DNA of 64,000 bases from NCBI GenBank assembly GCA_017311185.1, contig JAESUZ010003099.1, positions 124,001 to 188,000 of the forward strand, read 5' to 3'. Under the pieces are notes generated by a model. The model was not told the origin of the DNA. It worked only from the letters and a program-made list of their open reading frames with translations, and did not search any database. The position numbers and the translations under genes are program-made. The stretch is from Proteles cristata cristata (Eukaryota > Chordata > Mammalia > Carnivora > Hyaenidae). How positions within the stretch are numbered: the first letter of the stretch is position 1; each line of letters opens with the position of its first letter. Shown piece by piece: positions 1 to 54,189 of this stretch.

Positions 1-100
1 CCTGGGGTTCTTTCTCTCCCCCCTCTCTCTTCCCCTCCCCCCTCTCCCTTTTTCTCTTTCCCCCTCTCTGTCAAAATAAATAATAAACTTTAAAAAAAGG
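1..100 (+). repeat. CAN SINE, 3' part, cut by window edge
   Basis: CT-rich tract followed by the AAAATAAATAATAAACTTTAAA tail; the tRNA-like head lies before the window. Confidence 0.8.
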
Positions 101-119
101 GGCAAAAAAGAAAACCCTA

Positions 120-1587
120 TGGAAGCCACTAAAAACCCATTAAAGATAATAAATGTGTTCAGCAAGGTTGCAAGACACAAGATCAATATACAAAATTCAG
201 TTATACTTCCATATACTTGTGATGAACAATGTGGAATGAAATTAAGAAAACATGTCCATTTCAAATAGCCTCAAAAACTAATAAAATCTTAGCCTAACTT
301 TTTTTATGAAAACAAGTACAAGACTTGTATACCGAAAGCTGTAAGACACTTTAGAAAGAAATAAAAAGGTCTAAACAAGTGGAAAGACATGACATATTCA
401 TGGTTGAGAAGATTCAATGTCGTTAAGATGGCATTACTCCTCAGACTGATCTCCAAGTTCAATCCAACGCCACTCAAAATCCCAGCGGGCTTCTTTGCAG
501 ATATTGACAAGCTGATCCTAAAATCCACATGAAAAGTCAAGTGACCCAGTATAGCCGAAACAGTCTTGAAAAAGAACACAATTGGAGGACTCACATTTCC
601 TGATTTCAAAATTTACCACAAAGCAGTAATAGTAAAGACCATGTGTTTCTGACATAAAGACGGACATACAGATCAATGCAATTGAAGTAAGAGTCCAGAA
701 ATACCTCTTCACATTTATAGTCAATTGCTTGTTGACAAGGGTGCCAACAGAGTTCAGCGGGGGAAAGAGTAGTGTTTTCAGCAGACGGTGCTGCTACCAG
801 TGGGTATCCACATGCAAAAGAACGAAGTTGAGCCCCCGTGTCCTACCCTGTGCAGAAGTTAGCTCAAAATGATCAAAGACCTGGGGCGCCTGGGTGGCCT
901 AGTCTGTTAAGCGTCCGACTTTCGCTTAGGTCATGATCTCGCGGTTCGTGGGTTCGAGCCCCGCGTCGGGCTTTGGGCTGACTGCCAGCTCGGAGCCTGG
1001 AGCCTGTTTCAGTCTGTGACTCCCTCTCTCTCTGACTCTCCCCTGCTCACGCTGTCTCTCCTCTCTCCTAGAAATAAATAAAACATTTAAAAAAAAAATG
1101 ATCAAAGACCTAAATGTAAGTGCTGAAACTGTAAAAGTCTTAGATGAATGATGATTCACATGTATAATCTTCGTGAAATAGGATCAGGCAATGGCTTCTT
1201 AGATCTGACACCAGAAGTAGGCACAACAAAAGAAAAAAATGAGCTGAGTTAGACTTCATTTAAGTGAGAACGTGGTGATGTGTAGGACATTATCAAGAAA
1301 ATGAAAAGGCAGGGCACAGAGTGGGAGGAAAATAATTGCAAAAGGCAGATCAAAGAAGGGATTTGTACCTGTTATAAAATTTTTAAATCTTACAATTCCA
1401 TAACCAAAGGACAAACACGTCAATTTTTTAAAGGGCAAGGGTCGGAACAGACATTTCTCCAAAGAAGGTACGACCAATACACACGTGAAAAGGTCTTCAA
1501 CATCGTTGGCCTTCAAGGAAATGCACATCCAAGCCAGATAACTACCCCTTCTCTCTTACTTCCTTCAGGCAACTATAATCAAAATGC
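120..1587 (+). repeat. Old LINE-1 fragment (ORF2 3' end / 3' UTR)
   Basis: Decayed ORF2 carboxyl-end motifs (about 400-650, the tract resembling KLILKSTW then KKNTIGGLTFPDFKIYHKAV, with stops) lead into L1M-type 3' sequence (free-standing AAAGGGCAAGG, ACATTTCTCC). Interrupted by a SINE at 883-1094. No intact ORF. Confidence 0.75.
883..1094 (+). repeat. CAN SINE, young type, in L1
   Basis: Complete: GGGGCGCCTGGGTGGC head, B box GGTTCGAGCCCC, CTAGAAATAAAT tail. Flanked by a perfect 17-bp duplication (AAAATGATCAAAGACCT, at 866-882 and 1095-1111). Confidence 0.95.
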
Positions 1588-1882
1588 TGTAGCCTAGGTG
1601 GCTTATAAACAACAAATTCATTTCTCATAGTTCAAGGTGCTGGCAGATTCAGAGTCTGATGAGGACCCACTTCCTAGTTCATAGATGGCCATCTTCTTGC
1701 TATGTTCTCGCACAGTAGAAGAGGCCAGGGAGCTCTCTGGGGTCTCTTTTCTAAGGGCACCAGTCCCATGCTCCACCTGATCATGACCTAATCCCTCCCC
1801 AAGACCCCACCTTCTATTACATCACACTAGGGATTAGGTTTAAACATATGAATTTTGGGAGGACACGTTCAGTCCATAGCAC
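1588..1882 (-). repeat. MaLR (MST/MLT1-type) solo LTR
   Basis: Reverse complement of the ERVL-MaLR LTR: GTGGCTTATAAACAACAAAT, then ATAGATGGCCATCTTC, GGAGCTCTCTGGGGTCTC and ATATGAATTTTGGG ending AGTCCATAGCA. LTR only, no viral genes; it sits inside the L1. Confidence 0.8.
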
Positions 1883-2295
1883 CTTCACACCCACTAGGAT
1901 GGCCATAATAAAAAAGATAAATAACAAGTGTTGGCAGAGAGAAAAGGGAGCCTTCATACGCTACTGGTAGGAGTGTAAAATGGTGTAACCACTCTTGCAA
2001 ACAGTTCCGCTGTTCCTCTAAAGGTTACACGTAGAGTTACCGTAAAATCCAGGAATTGGACTCTGAGGTGTGAAGTAAACTTCATATCCGAAAGAAGTAA
2101 TATGTCCACACAGAAACTTATACACAAATCCTCAAAGCAACGTCCGTAATTCATAATAATCAAAAAGTGGAAATAATCCAAATGTCCGCCAGTTGATGAA
2201 TGGGTAATTAAAATGTGATCCATCCATACAATGGAATATTACCCAATAATAGAGAGGAATCAAGTACTGATACTACAATATGATGGCCTTTGAAA
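1883..2295 (+). repeat. Old LINE-1 3' end
   Basis: Continues the L1 after the LTR: TAGGATGGCCATAATAAAAA, then CCAAATGTCC, GATGAATGGG and CCATACAATGGAATATTACC, all hallmarks of the L1M 3' end. Confidence 0.8.
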
Positions 2296-2413
2296 CAGGC
2301 CATGCTGGCAGCAGACCCGGGACTGGAATGCAGGCAGTCTTGATTCTCTTCTACCTCATTTTGCTTGGTTTTCCCATTGCTCAGGGCTCTTCTGATCCCT
2401 CCTTATTGTTTAA

Positions 2414-44764
<42,351 letters not shown>

Positions 44765-45770
44765 GAAAAGCTGTCTTCACGCTTAGAGACTGAGGCCCAT
44801 GACCCTGGAGAAGTACTCGCTGGCACTGAAAACGCGGGACATTTGCGGCGCGGGACTGACCGCACGCTCCCTGATGGACAGAGCCCTGGAAGCTTCAGGA
44901 TCCAAGTGACCAGGGGATTACACCCACATGGGGTCTCTGATTCGATTTTGGCCACACCAGGGGATGGGGATAGTGGAGGATGGTTAATCAGAGGTGCCAA
45001 AAGGTACCGATGTGTTTATCAAAGCACGCTTTCTCACAGTATTGTGCAAAACGAGGCATACACGCGTCTCCTGCCGACTGGTGGGGCACGGTGTGCGGGA
45101 GCGATGACTTGCTCCGGCCATATTTGAATTTGCGGGATAACCCCAAATCATCCATGGGAAGATGGAAACCTTGGCCACCATCCTCTTCAGAGTGAACTTC
45201 ACTCCTTCCCTGTCTGTGGGAAAGGAGGGTGAGCCGGCAGGTGTGCAAAACATCAGCACGTTCACTAAACGTGCCAGGGGAGTCCTCACGAGAGAGCTGA
45301 AAGTCATCACGGTTGGAAACCTGGGGTGGATTAATTATTTGTGAACTCGTTGCCTTTTCGGTAACGGTGGACTGCTTGTTGTATAGTTATTTTTGCTTCA
45401 TTGTTACTGTATGTTACGTTAATTTAACAAGCGTGTAAGAAGTATGTAGAGAGGAGCACTGTATAGAGGAGCATTGGACGCAGTGAGTGAGGAGGTCCGT
45501 CTGGTGCTCCGCTACACTTCCTTACATTGAAACAGTTCTGCAAGGCTCTGCATTTTTCCTTACGCTCCTTCTCACTCTCTTTCTCTGCTCCTGTCTGGGA
45601 CCAAGTTTATTTCTATAATCTCTGCTTTCCTTTCAGAACATTGTGCTTTCTGTCAGCCTATGTATGTGTATCAGCTACAGAGTATATTCAACATCGACTT
45701 CTTTTGACAAAGAAGGAGACAGATGGATGCAATTATTTTTCAAGAATTAAATGATCTATTTTTCATATGA
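44765..45770 (+). other. DOCK8: DOCK8 3' UTR (inferred)
   Basis: Repeat-free sequence following the stop codon, about 1 kb long. It turns T-rich toward its end. The end is inferred from the ATTAAA at 45746; unique sequence continues to about 46370, so a longer form is possible. Confidence 0.65.
45746..45751 (+). promoter_or_regulatory. DOCK8: Candidate DOCK8 poly(A) signal ATTAAA
   Basis: ATTAAA inside caagaATTAAAtgatc, followed within 15 bases by a T-rich stretch. It is the only close match to the poly(A) hexamer I see in the repeat-free 3' flank. Confidence 0.5.
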
Positions 45771-46374
45771 CTGATGACCTTTGGTACTAAAAATGTAGTA
45801 AGAATCGTAAGCAAAATGCTTCCCTTTTTAATTCATGCTTTGGTGGGGGGGTTGGTTTTTTGTTTTTTAATTTCGACAACTCTTAACTCTTGGAAAGCAC
45901 GTCGGAGAAGAGAAAATATTTTTATGCATTCAGGCCTTTCAGACAGTGCTATCCAGGGTCTCACTTCTTATGCAGTGTTTAATTTGGTATTCATGAGAGA
46001 ATGTAATTTGGATAACCCAGAACTTTTGGGTTTAAACGATCAAGTATGCATGAACTTATATTCTGAAAAAGGTCTTTTTTTTAACCAAAGCGTACTAGTT
46101 TAAGCGGCAAACTTTTTGTGTTTTAGGCATTTGGGGCAGAACTCTTTCTAAAGTAGATTATACACTGAATTGATTTTAAGTGAGTATATAGGGTATACTT
46201 GAATTCCGTATGCTGTTTCGCATCTTCTGTGTGGGAGGTCTGGGTGAGATCAAAGTCGAATACCATGGGCACTGTCCTCCAAAGCCTGACAAGTTTAGTG
46301 AGGAAAAGCATCTACATGCCTGCCGCCACAATACAGAACCAACTAGAACAAGCCCTACAGAATGAAACTTTTGA
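45771..46374 (+). other. Intergenic unique sequence after DOCK8
   Basis: T-rich, repeat-free. It may hold a longer DOCK8 3' UTR. The 109-codon frame at 45774-46103 has no support as a gene. Confidence 0.45.
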
Positions 46375-46562
46375 GGGGCACCTGGGTGGCTCAGTTGGTT
46401 GAGCCTTCAACTTTGGCTCAGACCATGATCTCACGTTCATGAGTTCAAGTCCCGCATCAGGCTCACTGCTGTCAGCACGGAGCTTGCTTCAAATCATCTG
46501 TCCCCTTCTTTCTCTGACCCTACCCTGCTCACTCTCTCTCTCTCGAAAGTAAATAAACATTA
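46375..46562 (+). repeat. CAN SINE (first of a tandem pair)
   Basis: GGGGCACCTGGGTGGCTCAG head; its AAATAAACATTA tail is followed at once by the next element. Confidence 0.9.
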
Positions 46563-46762
46563 GGGGTGCCTGGGTGGCTCAGTTGGCTGGGTGTCCACCT
46601 TTGGCCCTGGTCATGATCTCATGGTTCATGGGTTCGAGCCCTGCGTCCAGCTCTGTGCTGATGGTGCGGAGCCTGCTTGGGATTCTCTTTCTCTCTCTCT
46701 CTCTCTGTCTCAAAATAAGTAAAACTTTAAAAAATTAAAAATAAATAAACGTTAGAAAAAAA
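46563..46762 (+). repeat. CAN SINE (second of a tandem pair)
   Basis: GGGGTGCCTGGGTGGCTCAG head inserted in the tail of the previous copy; tail AAATAAACGTTAG. Confidence 0.9.
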
Positions 46763-46939
46763 AGACTGTAACCTTTTATGAATGAGTTGAAGATGGGCAT
46801 CACTGTTGACTATTATATTTTGCCCTCATACAGGTGTTAGGTGCGAAGTTATCTAGATCTGTGTTATAACTCAAGAGGCCTAATAATCCTAAGGACCTCA
46901 GATAGTCTTGATTAAATGTCCCCTGCATTTTCTTAGTCT

Positions 46940-47090
46940 CTCTGGTACCACACTGGGTGCTGCTTAGCCACAAGTGCAGGGACTGTAAACTGCTGCATTC
47001 CTGTCCCCTAACCCAGCACTGAACTCACAGAAGGTACTTAGTAAGTAGTCGTTAAATGACTAAACAAATGAGTGAGCCTGAATAGACCAG
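46940..47090 (+). repeat. Possible L2/MIR fragment
   Basis: CACTGAACTCACAGAAGGTA then TAAATGACTAAACAAATGAG resembles the 3' end of L2. Confidence 0.4.
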
Positions 47091-47183
47091 CTTCTAGGAG
47101 AGCAGTGCCTGCTTGCAGTGCAATACAGGCCACATAAATAACTTTAAATTTTCTAGTAGCCACATTAAAAATAATCATAAAAA

Positions 47184-47398
47184 GGGGCACCTGGGTGGCT
47201 CAGTCAGTTGAGCATCGGCTCTTGATTTCAGCTCAAGTCATGATCTTTCAGTTTTTAAGATTGAGCCCCACATTGAGCTCTGCACTGACAGTGTGGAACC
47301 TGCTTGGGATTCTCTCTCTCCCCCTCTCTCTATACCCCCCCTCTCCCGCTCATGCTCTCTCTCTCTCTTTCAAAATAAATAAATAAACATGAAAAAAA
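47184..47398 (+). repeat. CAN SINE
   Basis: GGGGCACCTGGGTGGCTCAG head, CT tract, (AAAT)n tail. Confidence 0.9.
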
Positions 47399-47582
47399 TT
47401 AATCAGAAAAAGAGACAGGTGAATTAATTTTAACAATACATTGTAGTTAAGTTGACATATTTAAAAATTATCATTTCCACATATAATCAATATAAAAACT
47501 ATTAATGAGGCATTTTATATTCTTTTTTCATACTAAGTCATCAGTATCTGTATGTATGTAGTTCACATGTACATTTTACATT

Positions 47583-47779
47583 TTTTTAAATGTTTATTTA
47601 TTTTTGAGAGAGAATGAGCAGAGGAAGGGCGGAGAGAGAGGGAGACACAGAATCTGAAGCAGGCTCCAGACTCTGAGCTGTCAGCGCAGAGCCCGACACG
47701 GGGCTTGAACTCAAGGACTGTGAGATCATGACCTGAGCTGAAGTCGGCCACTTAACTGACTGAGCGACCCAGGCGCCCC
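47583..47779 (-). repeat. CAN SINE
   Basis: Reverse copy; ACATTTTACATTT on both sides (~47571 and 47780). Confidence 0.93.
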
Positions 47780-48232
47780 CACATTTTACATTTCATCTCA
47801 GTTAAGACCAAGCACATTTCAGGTGCTCAATTGCCACATGCAGCTAGTGGCTACTATATTGGACAGAGCAATCCTAGAAGCTTCCAACTGTTATAACTTG
47901 ATGCTTCTGCTGTATGGGCCCTGAATATAGTGGGGATAGTGTCTGGAAAGAGAATAACAGAATTCTGAGTGAGACCCCGTGGGCTTCCCTACAGGTGAAC
48001 GTTGCAGAGCTGGGGTTACGGACTGGCTGACCTTGGTTTTGGTTCTCAAACTCTTTCTGAGATAACCTTGGCTCTTTTATCAGTTCCAGACAGTTTAGCT
48101 GTTCTTCAGGTAACAGGTATAGATATAGTGGAGGCATTGCTGGACTTACATAAATAACAGCATAAACAAAGAACTTGGACACTGGTCTTCTTAACCCTTA
48201 AATATATAGAGAGTTAAGAAAGAAACATTTTA

Positions 48233-48445
48233 GGGACGCCTGCCTGGGTGGCTTAGTTGGCTGAGCATCCTACTCTTGATTTCTGCTCAGGTCATGATTC
48301 CGGGGTCATCAGACCAAGCCTGGCATCACGCTCTCCACTGAGCATGGAGCCTACTTGAGATTCTCTCTCTGTCTGTCTTTTTCCCTCTGCCCCTCTCCCC
48401 TACTCATGCTCGCTCTCTCTCTTTCCAAAATAAAAATAAAAATTG
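48233..48445 (+). repeat. CAN SINE
   Basis: GGGACGCCTGCCTGGGTGGC: four extra bases in the head; tail AAAATAAAAATAAAAATTG. Confidence 0.88.
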
Positions 48446-48474
48446 ATTGTACACTTAAGAATCATTTCTTCATA

Positions 48475-48675
48475 GGGGCGCCTGGGTGGCTCAGTCAGTT
48501 GAACATCTGATTCTTGATTTTGACTCAGGTCATGAGCTCCTGTTCATGAGATCAAACCCCTGCATCAGGCTCTGCACTGGCAGCGTGGAGCCTGCTTGGG
48601 ATTCTCTCCATTTCTCTCTGCTGCTCCCACACTCACACTCGGCACATTCTTTCTCTCAAAAGAATGAAGCATTTT
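48475..48675 (+). repeat. CAN SINE
   Basis: GGGGCGCCTGGGTGGCTCAG head; short CT tract. Confidence 0.88.
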
Positions 48676-48916
48676 AAACATTCCTAAAAACAAAACCGAA
48701 AGAGATAAGAAAACACATTCCTAAGAGTAAAGCAAATTAGGTCTTTTGTTTTTATGAAAATTGGAGAAACCTGATATACCACGATAGCGTCTTGATTTTA
48801 CTATGGAAAACCCTCAGTGCTAGTTATTGGAGGAATCTTCCAATTAGCTTCATGCCTCCTCTCCTTCAGCAAGGTCAAGGGTACAATTGTCACTCTTCCT
48901 TGAGACTCTCTAGGAA

Positions 48917-49021
48917 GGGGCACCTGGCTGGCTCATTAAGTGGAGCGTGTCACTCATGATCTCCAGGTTGTGGGTTCGAGCCCCACCCCCACACTGGGCG
49001 CACAGATTGCTTAAAACACAA
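48917..49021 (+). repeat. CAN SINE, head only
   Basis: GGGGCACCTGGCTGGCTCAT with B box GGTTCGAGCCCC but no CT tract; ends TTGCTTAAAACAC. Confidence 0.7.
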
Positions 49022-49411
49022 AAACCTCCAGGAAAAGGACACCTACGCTGCACAGACCCGATTGGGTCTTCAGCTCTTTTATTCCAGTCTGTAAGGAGTC
49101 CTTTCCATGACGATAGACTTAAATTGGTTTTTTTGTTTGTTTGTTTAAAAAAAATTTTTAGAGCCGTCATTGATCATTGTGCTTGGGAGCATCTTTTCAA
49201 AGACAGGGAGCCTTTGTTTCGCTTTGAATATATTTTAAATGCTCGTTATCTCCAGTGTTGTAAAGCTGCTATTAAGTATCATTTTGCAAACACAACAAAA
49301 GACCGGAAAGGTTCCAACACATTCAGGAATGCAGGGTATGTCCACAGTACCCAGTGTATCATTTCATGAACTAAAAGCAGGGCTTCCCAATCTTTTTCAC
49401 ACCACGGCTTT
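49022..49411 (+). other. Intergenic, nothing recognised
   Basis: Unique sequence; short (TTTG)n near 49130. Confidence 0.4.
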
Positions 49412-49428
49412 AAAACATGTTATCCACC

Positions 49429-49640
49429 GGGGCGCCTGGGTGGCTTAGTCGGTTAAGCGTCCGACTTTCGCTTAGGTCATGATCTCGCGGTTCGTGGGTT
49501 CGAGCCCCGCGTCGGGCTCTGTGCTGACTGCCAGCTCGGAACCTGGAGCCTGTTTCAGTCTGTGACTCTCTGACCCTCCTGCTCACGCTGTCTCTCTCTT
49601 CTAGAAATAAATAAAACATTAAAAATTAAAAAAAAAAAAA
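49429..49640 (+). repeat. CAN SINE, young type
   Basis: Near-consensus with a 17-A tail. Perfect duplication AAACATGTTATCCACC before 49429 and from 49641. Confidence 0.96.
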
Positions 49641-50003
49641 AAACATGTTATCCACCGAGACATAACACATAGCCCGCAAACCTATTCGCTGAAAACAAAA
49701 CTAAACAGTATCTCACCCAGTTACCGTGGACTTGCTCCAAGTCAAGATACTGGCCAGAGCCGCCGTCAGCTGAAGGCCTGGCTGATGGTGGCGGATTCTG
49801 TTCCGAAGTGGCTCATTCCTAACGTCAGAACCTTCGTGCTGGTCGTTGATGGGGTGCCTCCGTTCTCCCTCCAGGCCTCCCCCCACACTGCATGAGTGTC
49901 CTCATCACATGCTGCCCACTCTCCCTGGGAGAAGTAAGGTGCAAGCGGCATGACTTTTGTGACCTAGCCTCCAGAGTCAGACCCCCTCACATCTGCCATG
50001 GCC

Positions 50004-50221
50004 TTTTTTTTTTTTTTTTAATGTTTTTTAAATTTATTTCTAGGAGAGAGACAAAGGAAGCAGGGGAGGGTGAGAGAGAGGGAGTCAGAGACTGAAAGAG
50101 GCTCCAGGCTCTGAGCTGGCAGTCAGCACAGAACCCGATGCGGGGCTCGAACCCACGAACCGCGAGATCATGACCTAAGCGAAAGTTGGACGCTTAACCA
50201 ACTAAGCCACCCAGGCGTCCC
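50004..50221 (-). repeat. CAN SINE, young type
   Basis: Reverse; CCATGG(C/T)CTTTTTTT before and after. Confidence 0.93.
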
Positions 50222-50894
50222 AACCATGGTCTTTTTTTAAGAACAAGTCACCAGGTTCGGTCTCCATCCAGGGGGAGAAGGATTTGGCTCTATGTTTTGA
50301 ATGAAGGGGTGTTCAAGAATTTTTGAACATCTTTTAAAATCACCGTAATGGGATACATAAAACTTCCACATTCATTGTCTCGATGGGCTAGATGGACCAA
50401 GCTACGTGCTGCTAGAGATTTCTAGCCCCGGAGCTCCGGCCGCGTTGAGTCCCTCCTAGGGGCTGAGGCCATCCACCTGAAGCAATCTCTGTAAGCCAGC
50501 TCCTGGGTGCACCGTGCCACCCCACCTGGGAAACCCTGGCCTACAAGTGGTTCTCAGCTGACAATCTTTTGCAAGGGACACATAACCAGTCTCAAGGTGT
50601 TTTCAAAGAGGGTGGGCAAGTTTCCTGGCTCATGTAACGGGACAACCCAGAGGTGATGCTGGTTCGACCCAGCTTGATTCAGGACCCACAGAGCATGTCC
50701 TGGGTCCGTTTGTCATCTCTGCTTCCGCTGGGTTGGCTCTGTGTTCAGGCTTTCAGCTGTGAACCTGGGAAATCCAACTCAGCCCTTAGGATGGCAGCCC
50801 TCAGGCGGTCCTGAGCCTCAGAACCTGGTCTGTTCCAGAATTCCCAGCGGGATTTTTCAGGTTCTTTCTAATTGGAGTGGTTTATACTAACCAA
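50222..50894 (+). other. Intergenic, nothing recognised
   Basis: Unique sequence without exon features. Confidence 0.4.
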
Positions 50895-50911
50895 GATTCT
50901 CCCCTCATTCT

Positions 50912-51142
50912 TTTTTTTTTTTAAATATATATTTTTTTAATGTTTTATTTATTTCTAGGAGAGAGAGAGACAGCGTGAGCAGGGGAGGGTCAGAGAGAGA
51001 GGGAGTCACAGACTGAAACAGGCTCCAGGCTCTGAGCTGGCAGTCAGCACAGAGCCCGACGTGGGGCCCGAACCCACGAACCGCGAGATCATGACCCAAG
51101 CGAAAGTCGGACGCTTAACCGACTAAGCCACCCAGGCGCCCC
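50912..51142 (-). repeat. CAN SINE, young type
   Basis: Reverse; perfect 17-bp duplication GATTCTCCCCTCATTCT at 50895-50911 and 51143-51159. Confidence 0.96.
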
Positions 51143-51307
51143 GATTCTCCCCTCATTCTATAAACAGGGTCATATCAACTCAAACCACGTGGTTTGAACA
51201 TGGAGGAACAGACTAGTAATTCCTCAGGGAAGTGAGCGGAAAAGAGAAGGAAGCCAAGCAAACCATGGGGGCTCACGATCAAACATTTTGCCTTAAAGCA
51301 TTCAGAA

Positions 51308-51500
51308 GGGGCACCTGGGTGGCTCAGTTGGTTGAGCATCTGACTCTTGATTTCCGCTCAGGTCATGATCCCAGGGTTGCGGCATCGAGCCCCACATCAG
51401 TCTCCATGCTGAACATGTAGCTTGCTTAAGACCCTCTCTCTCTCTGCCTCTGTCCCTCCACCCACGCCCTTTTCTAAAATAAAAAATAAATAAAAACGTT
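51308..51500 (+). repeat. CAN SINE
   Basis: Duplication TTAAAGCAT(T/C)CAGAAG at 51293 and 51501. Confidence 0.93.
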
Positions 51501-51859
51501 TTAAAGCATCCAGAAGAAGGAATTTGTGTGGAGATCAGGATGACAGTTTTTTTCATATCCTGTTCACAACCGCTGGTCTGTCAGGACCGTCCCCAGGAGG
51601 GGAGATGAAGGCGCCATGCAGTATAAGAGAAAGACCAAGGGCTTATCACATCCTGAAGAAAAGTGGGGTCTGGGATGAATGGGAGTGGGCCGTTTCACCC
51701 TACCAGTCATTCATTCTCTAGAGTGCCTTGCCCAAGATGGCGCACCTGACCAGGAGTCAGAACCATCGACCTCAGGGAGCAGGAGCGCTGGTGGAAGAGG
51801 GAAATGGAATCACATTAGGTTTGAGGGGAAGAAGTCTAGCATCAAAACTGTGCTTTCGC

Positions 51860-51950
51860 TCATCACTGTATCCCCAGCGCCTGGCCCATAGTGGGCCCCT
51901 GATGAATGTTTGTAAATATCCAAAGGAATGAATGAATGTGGTCGCCAGTG
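51860..51950 (+). repeat. L2 3' end
   Basis: CATCACTGTATCCCCAGCGC, CTGGCCCATAGTGGGCCCCT, GGAATGAATGAATG: the typical L2 terminus. The surrounding 51517-52048 is otherwise unique. Confidence 0.7.
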
Positions 51951-52061
51951 ATTTCTTCCAGACTGTTCCTTTTCTGCAGCCCTGAGCTAAAAGCAGTACC
52001 TAAAGGAGAACAGTCGATTAAGGTCGATTGGCCCCAGAGGAATGGCTATCCATTCACTCTT

Positions 52062-52266
52062 TTTTTTGTTATTTATTTTTGAGAGAAAGAGAGACAGAGT
52101 ACAAGCAGGGGAGGGTCAGAGAGAGAGGGAGACACAGAATCTGAAGCAGGCTCCAGGCTCTGAACTGTCGGCACAGAGCCAGATGTGGGCCTCGAACTCA
52201 CAAACCGCAATATCATGACCTGAGCCAAAGTCAGATGCTTAGCTGACTGAGCCACCCAGGAGCCCC
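52062..52266 (-). repeat. CAN SINE
   Basis: Duplication TCCATTCACTCTT ending at 52061 and starting at 52267. Confidence 0.94.
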
Positions 52267-52421
52267 TCCATTCACTCTTGACTATTTATTATCAATTCCT
52301 GGGCAAGAATTAAGAGGATTTTCCCCCTTTCTGATACTATCCCTTGACTCATCCTGAACTTCATCCTTAATAATTTTAAACCTAATCTCACAGAGCCTGA
52401 TTAAAAACCCCAAATCCCCCT

Positions 52422-52641
52422 GGGGCGACTGGGTAGCTTAGTCGGTTGAGGGACCAACTCTTGGTTTCGGCACGGGTCATGATATAGCAGTTTCATGGGT
52501 TCGAGCCCCATATCGGGCTCTGCATGAGCCCCATGGAGCCTACTTGGGATTCTCTGTCTCTCTCCCTCTCTCTCTGCCCCTTCCTCACTCATGCTGTCTC
52601 TGTCTCTCTCAGAATAAATAAATAAACTTAAAAAAAAAAAA
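52422..52641 (+). repeat. CAN SINE
   Basis: GGGGCGACTGGGTAGCTTAG head, (AAAT)n and poly(A) tail. Confidence 0.9.
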
Positions 52642-53103
52642 CCACCCCAATCTCCGACAGTCACTAAGTTTGCAGGCAGAGAACTCCTGGAGGAAGCAGT
52701 GTGGCAGCCGAGGTTGGAAACTATGCGGAGGGCCGTCTGTGTTCCTGACCCCATGGCCTGAGGCTACAGCACATGGGGGAATGGGGGGTGCCCTGCTCTT
52801 TCTGGAATGACGCTACTGAATCCAACCCAGGTCCTAGTCTGACAGTGATGTTTGTGGCATGAGCCTAGCAGCTAAATGGCTTTCACTTTTGCTGGTTTCC
52901 TCACTCTGGAAGATGGCACTCACCCGCTGCAAGGGCGAGGGAGTGATTTTGCGGGTGGCATAGCTCCAGAGGGTACAGTTGCGTCATCGACTCCTTGTGC
53001 CTTATAAGCTCCTTTATGCCGTGAGCAAACGTGACATGGATGAACACGCTCTGCACTGCTGACAAGTTCTGTTGTCCAACAGGATTGTCGGGGTTCTTAG
53101 TGA
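52642..53103 (+). other. Intergenic, nothing recognised
   Basis: Unique sequence ending at an (ATA)n run. Confidence 0.4.
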
Positions 53104-53127
53104 GATGATTAATAATAATAATAATGG

Positions 53128-53342
53128 AGGGGCGCCTGGGTGGCTTAGTCGGTTAAGCGTCCGACTTTCACTTAGGTCATGATCTCGCGGTTCGTGGGTT
53201 CGAGCCCCGCGTCGGGCTCTGTGCTGACAGCCAGCTCAGAGCCTGGACCCTGTTTCAGTCTGTGACTCCCTCTCTCTGACCCTCCCCTGCTCGCTCTCTC
53301 TCTCTCTCTCTCTCTCTCCTAGAAATAAATAAAACATTTAAA

Positions 53343-53343
<1 letters not shown>
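53128..53343 (+). repeat. CAN SINE, young type, with (ATA)n
   Basis: Near-consensus. (AAT)n precedes it (53110-53124) and an expanded (AAT)n of about 14 units follows (53344-53387): target and tail have merged into one microsatellite. Confidence 0.93.
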
Positions 53344-53387
<44 letters not shown>

Positions 53388-53388
<1 letters not shown>

Positions 53389-53586
53389 GGGCACTTGAGT
53401 GGCTCAGTTGGTTGAAAATCCAACTTCTGCTCAGGTCATGATCTCACAGTTCGTCAGTTTGAGCCCCGCATCAGGCTCGCTGGTTTCAGCGTGGAACCCC
53501 CTTTGGATCCTCTGTCCCCCCTCTCTCTCTGCCCCCCCATGTGTGCAGACATGTGTGTGCTCTCTATCAAAAAGTAAAATAAAATA
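53388..53586 (+). repeat. CAN SINE, second in cluster
   Basis: GGGGCACTTGAGTGGCTCAG; diverged; tail AAAAGTAAAATAAAATA. Confidence 0.88.
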
Positions 53587-53800
53587 GGGGCGCCTGGGTG
53601 GCTCAGTCGGTTGAGCATCTGACTTCAGCTCAGGCCATGATCTCGCAGTTCGTGGGTTCGAGCCCCGCGTCGGGCTCTGTGCTGACTGCCAGCTCAGAGC
53701 CTGGAGCCTGTTTCAGATTCTGTGTCTCCCTCTCTCTCTGACCCTCCCCTGCTCATGCTCTCTCTCTCAGAAATAATTTTTTTTAAAAACCTTAAAATAT
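53587..53800 (+). repeat. CAN SINE, third in cluster
   Basis: GGGGCGCCTGGGTGGCTCAG; followed by AAAATAAAATAAAATTAATAATAATAAT to 53843. Confidence 0.9.
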
Positions 53801-53859
53801 TTTTTTTAAAAAGTAAAATAAAATAAAATTAATAATAATAATAAGAGAAGACCACGGGT

Positions 53860-54065
53860 CTGCCAAATATCTCTGGGCCAAGGATCAGAAGTCCTGGTTT
53901 GTCACCCTCCACTTTCCAATCCAGTGGAGTCACCGCACCTCTCTGAGCCTCGGGTTTTTCTAACTGTGAAGTAGGGATAAAAGTTGCTCCGTCTTCTTCC
54001 GACCTGTTGAGGAAGCCCAGTGAGACCATTAATGTGTAGGACGTTCTGGAAGCTCTGAAGGGCTG
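53860..54065 (-). repeat. Possible MIR
   Basis: TCACCGCACCTCTCTGAGCC then CTCGGGTTTTTCTAACTGTG and AAGTAGGGATAAAA match the MIR core in the reverse sense. Confidence 0.6.
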
Positions 54066-54189
54066 CCGCGGGGTGGAAGAAGGCACTGCTCACCAGGACG
54101 GCTCCAGAAGGTTCAGCCAGCCAACCCCCACCGCCCGTCCCCAGGCTGAAGACGCCGCACAGCGCTCATAAAAAGCAGGCCGAAGGTGC

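Noticed and set aside
883..1000. tRNA gene, from B-box text GGTTCGAGCCCC
   Set aside because: No full cloverleaf; this is the tRNA-derived head of a SINE, repeated dozens of times.
1588..1882. Endogenous retrovirus with genes
   Set aside because: Only LTR sequence is present here and at 37260 and 57440; no internal region is adjacent.
45774..46103. 109-codon frame after DOCK8
   Set aside because: No splice, promoter or family support; it lies in T-rich 3' flank.
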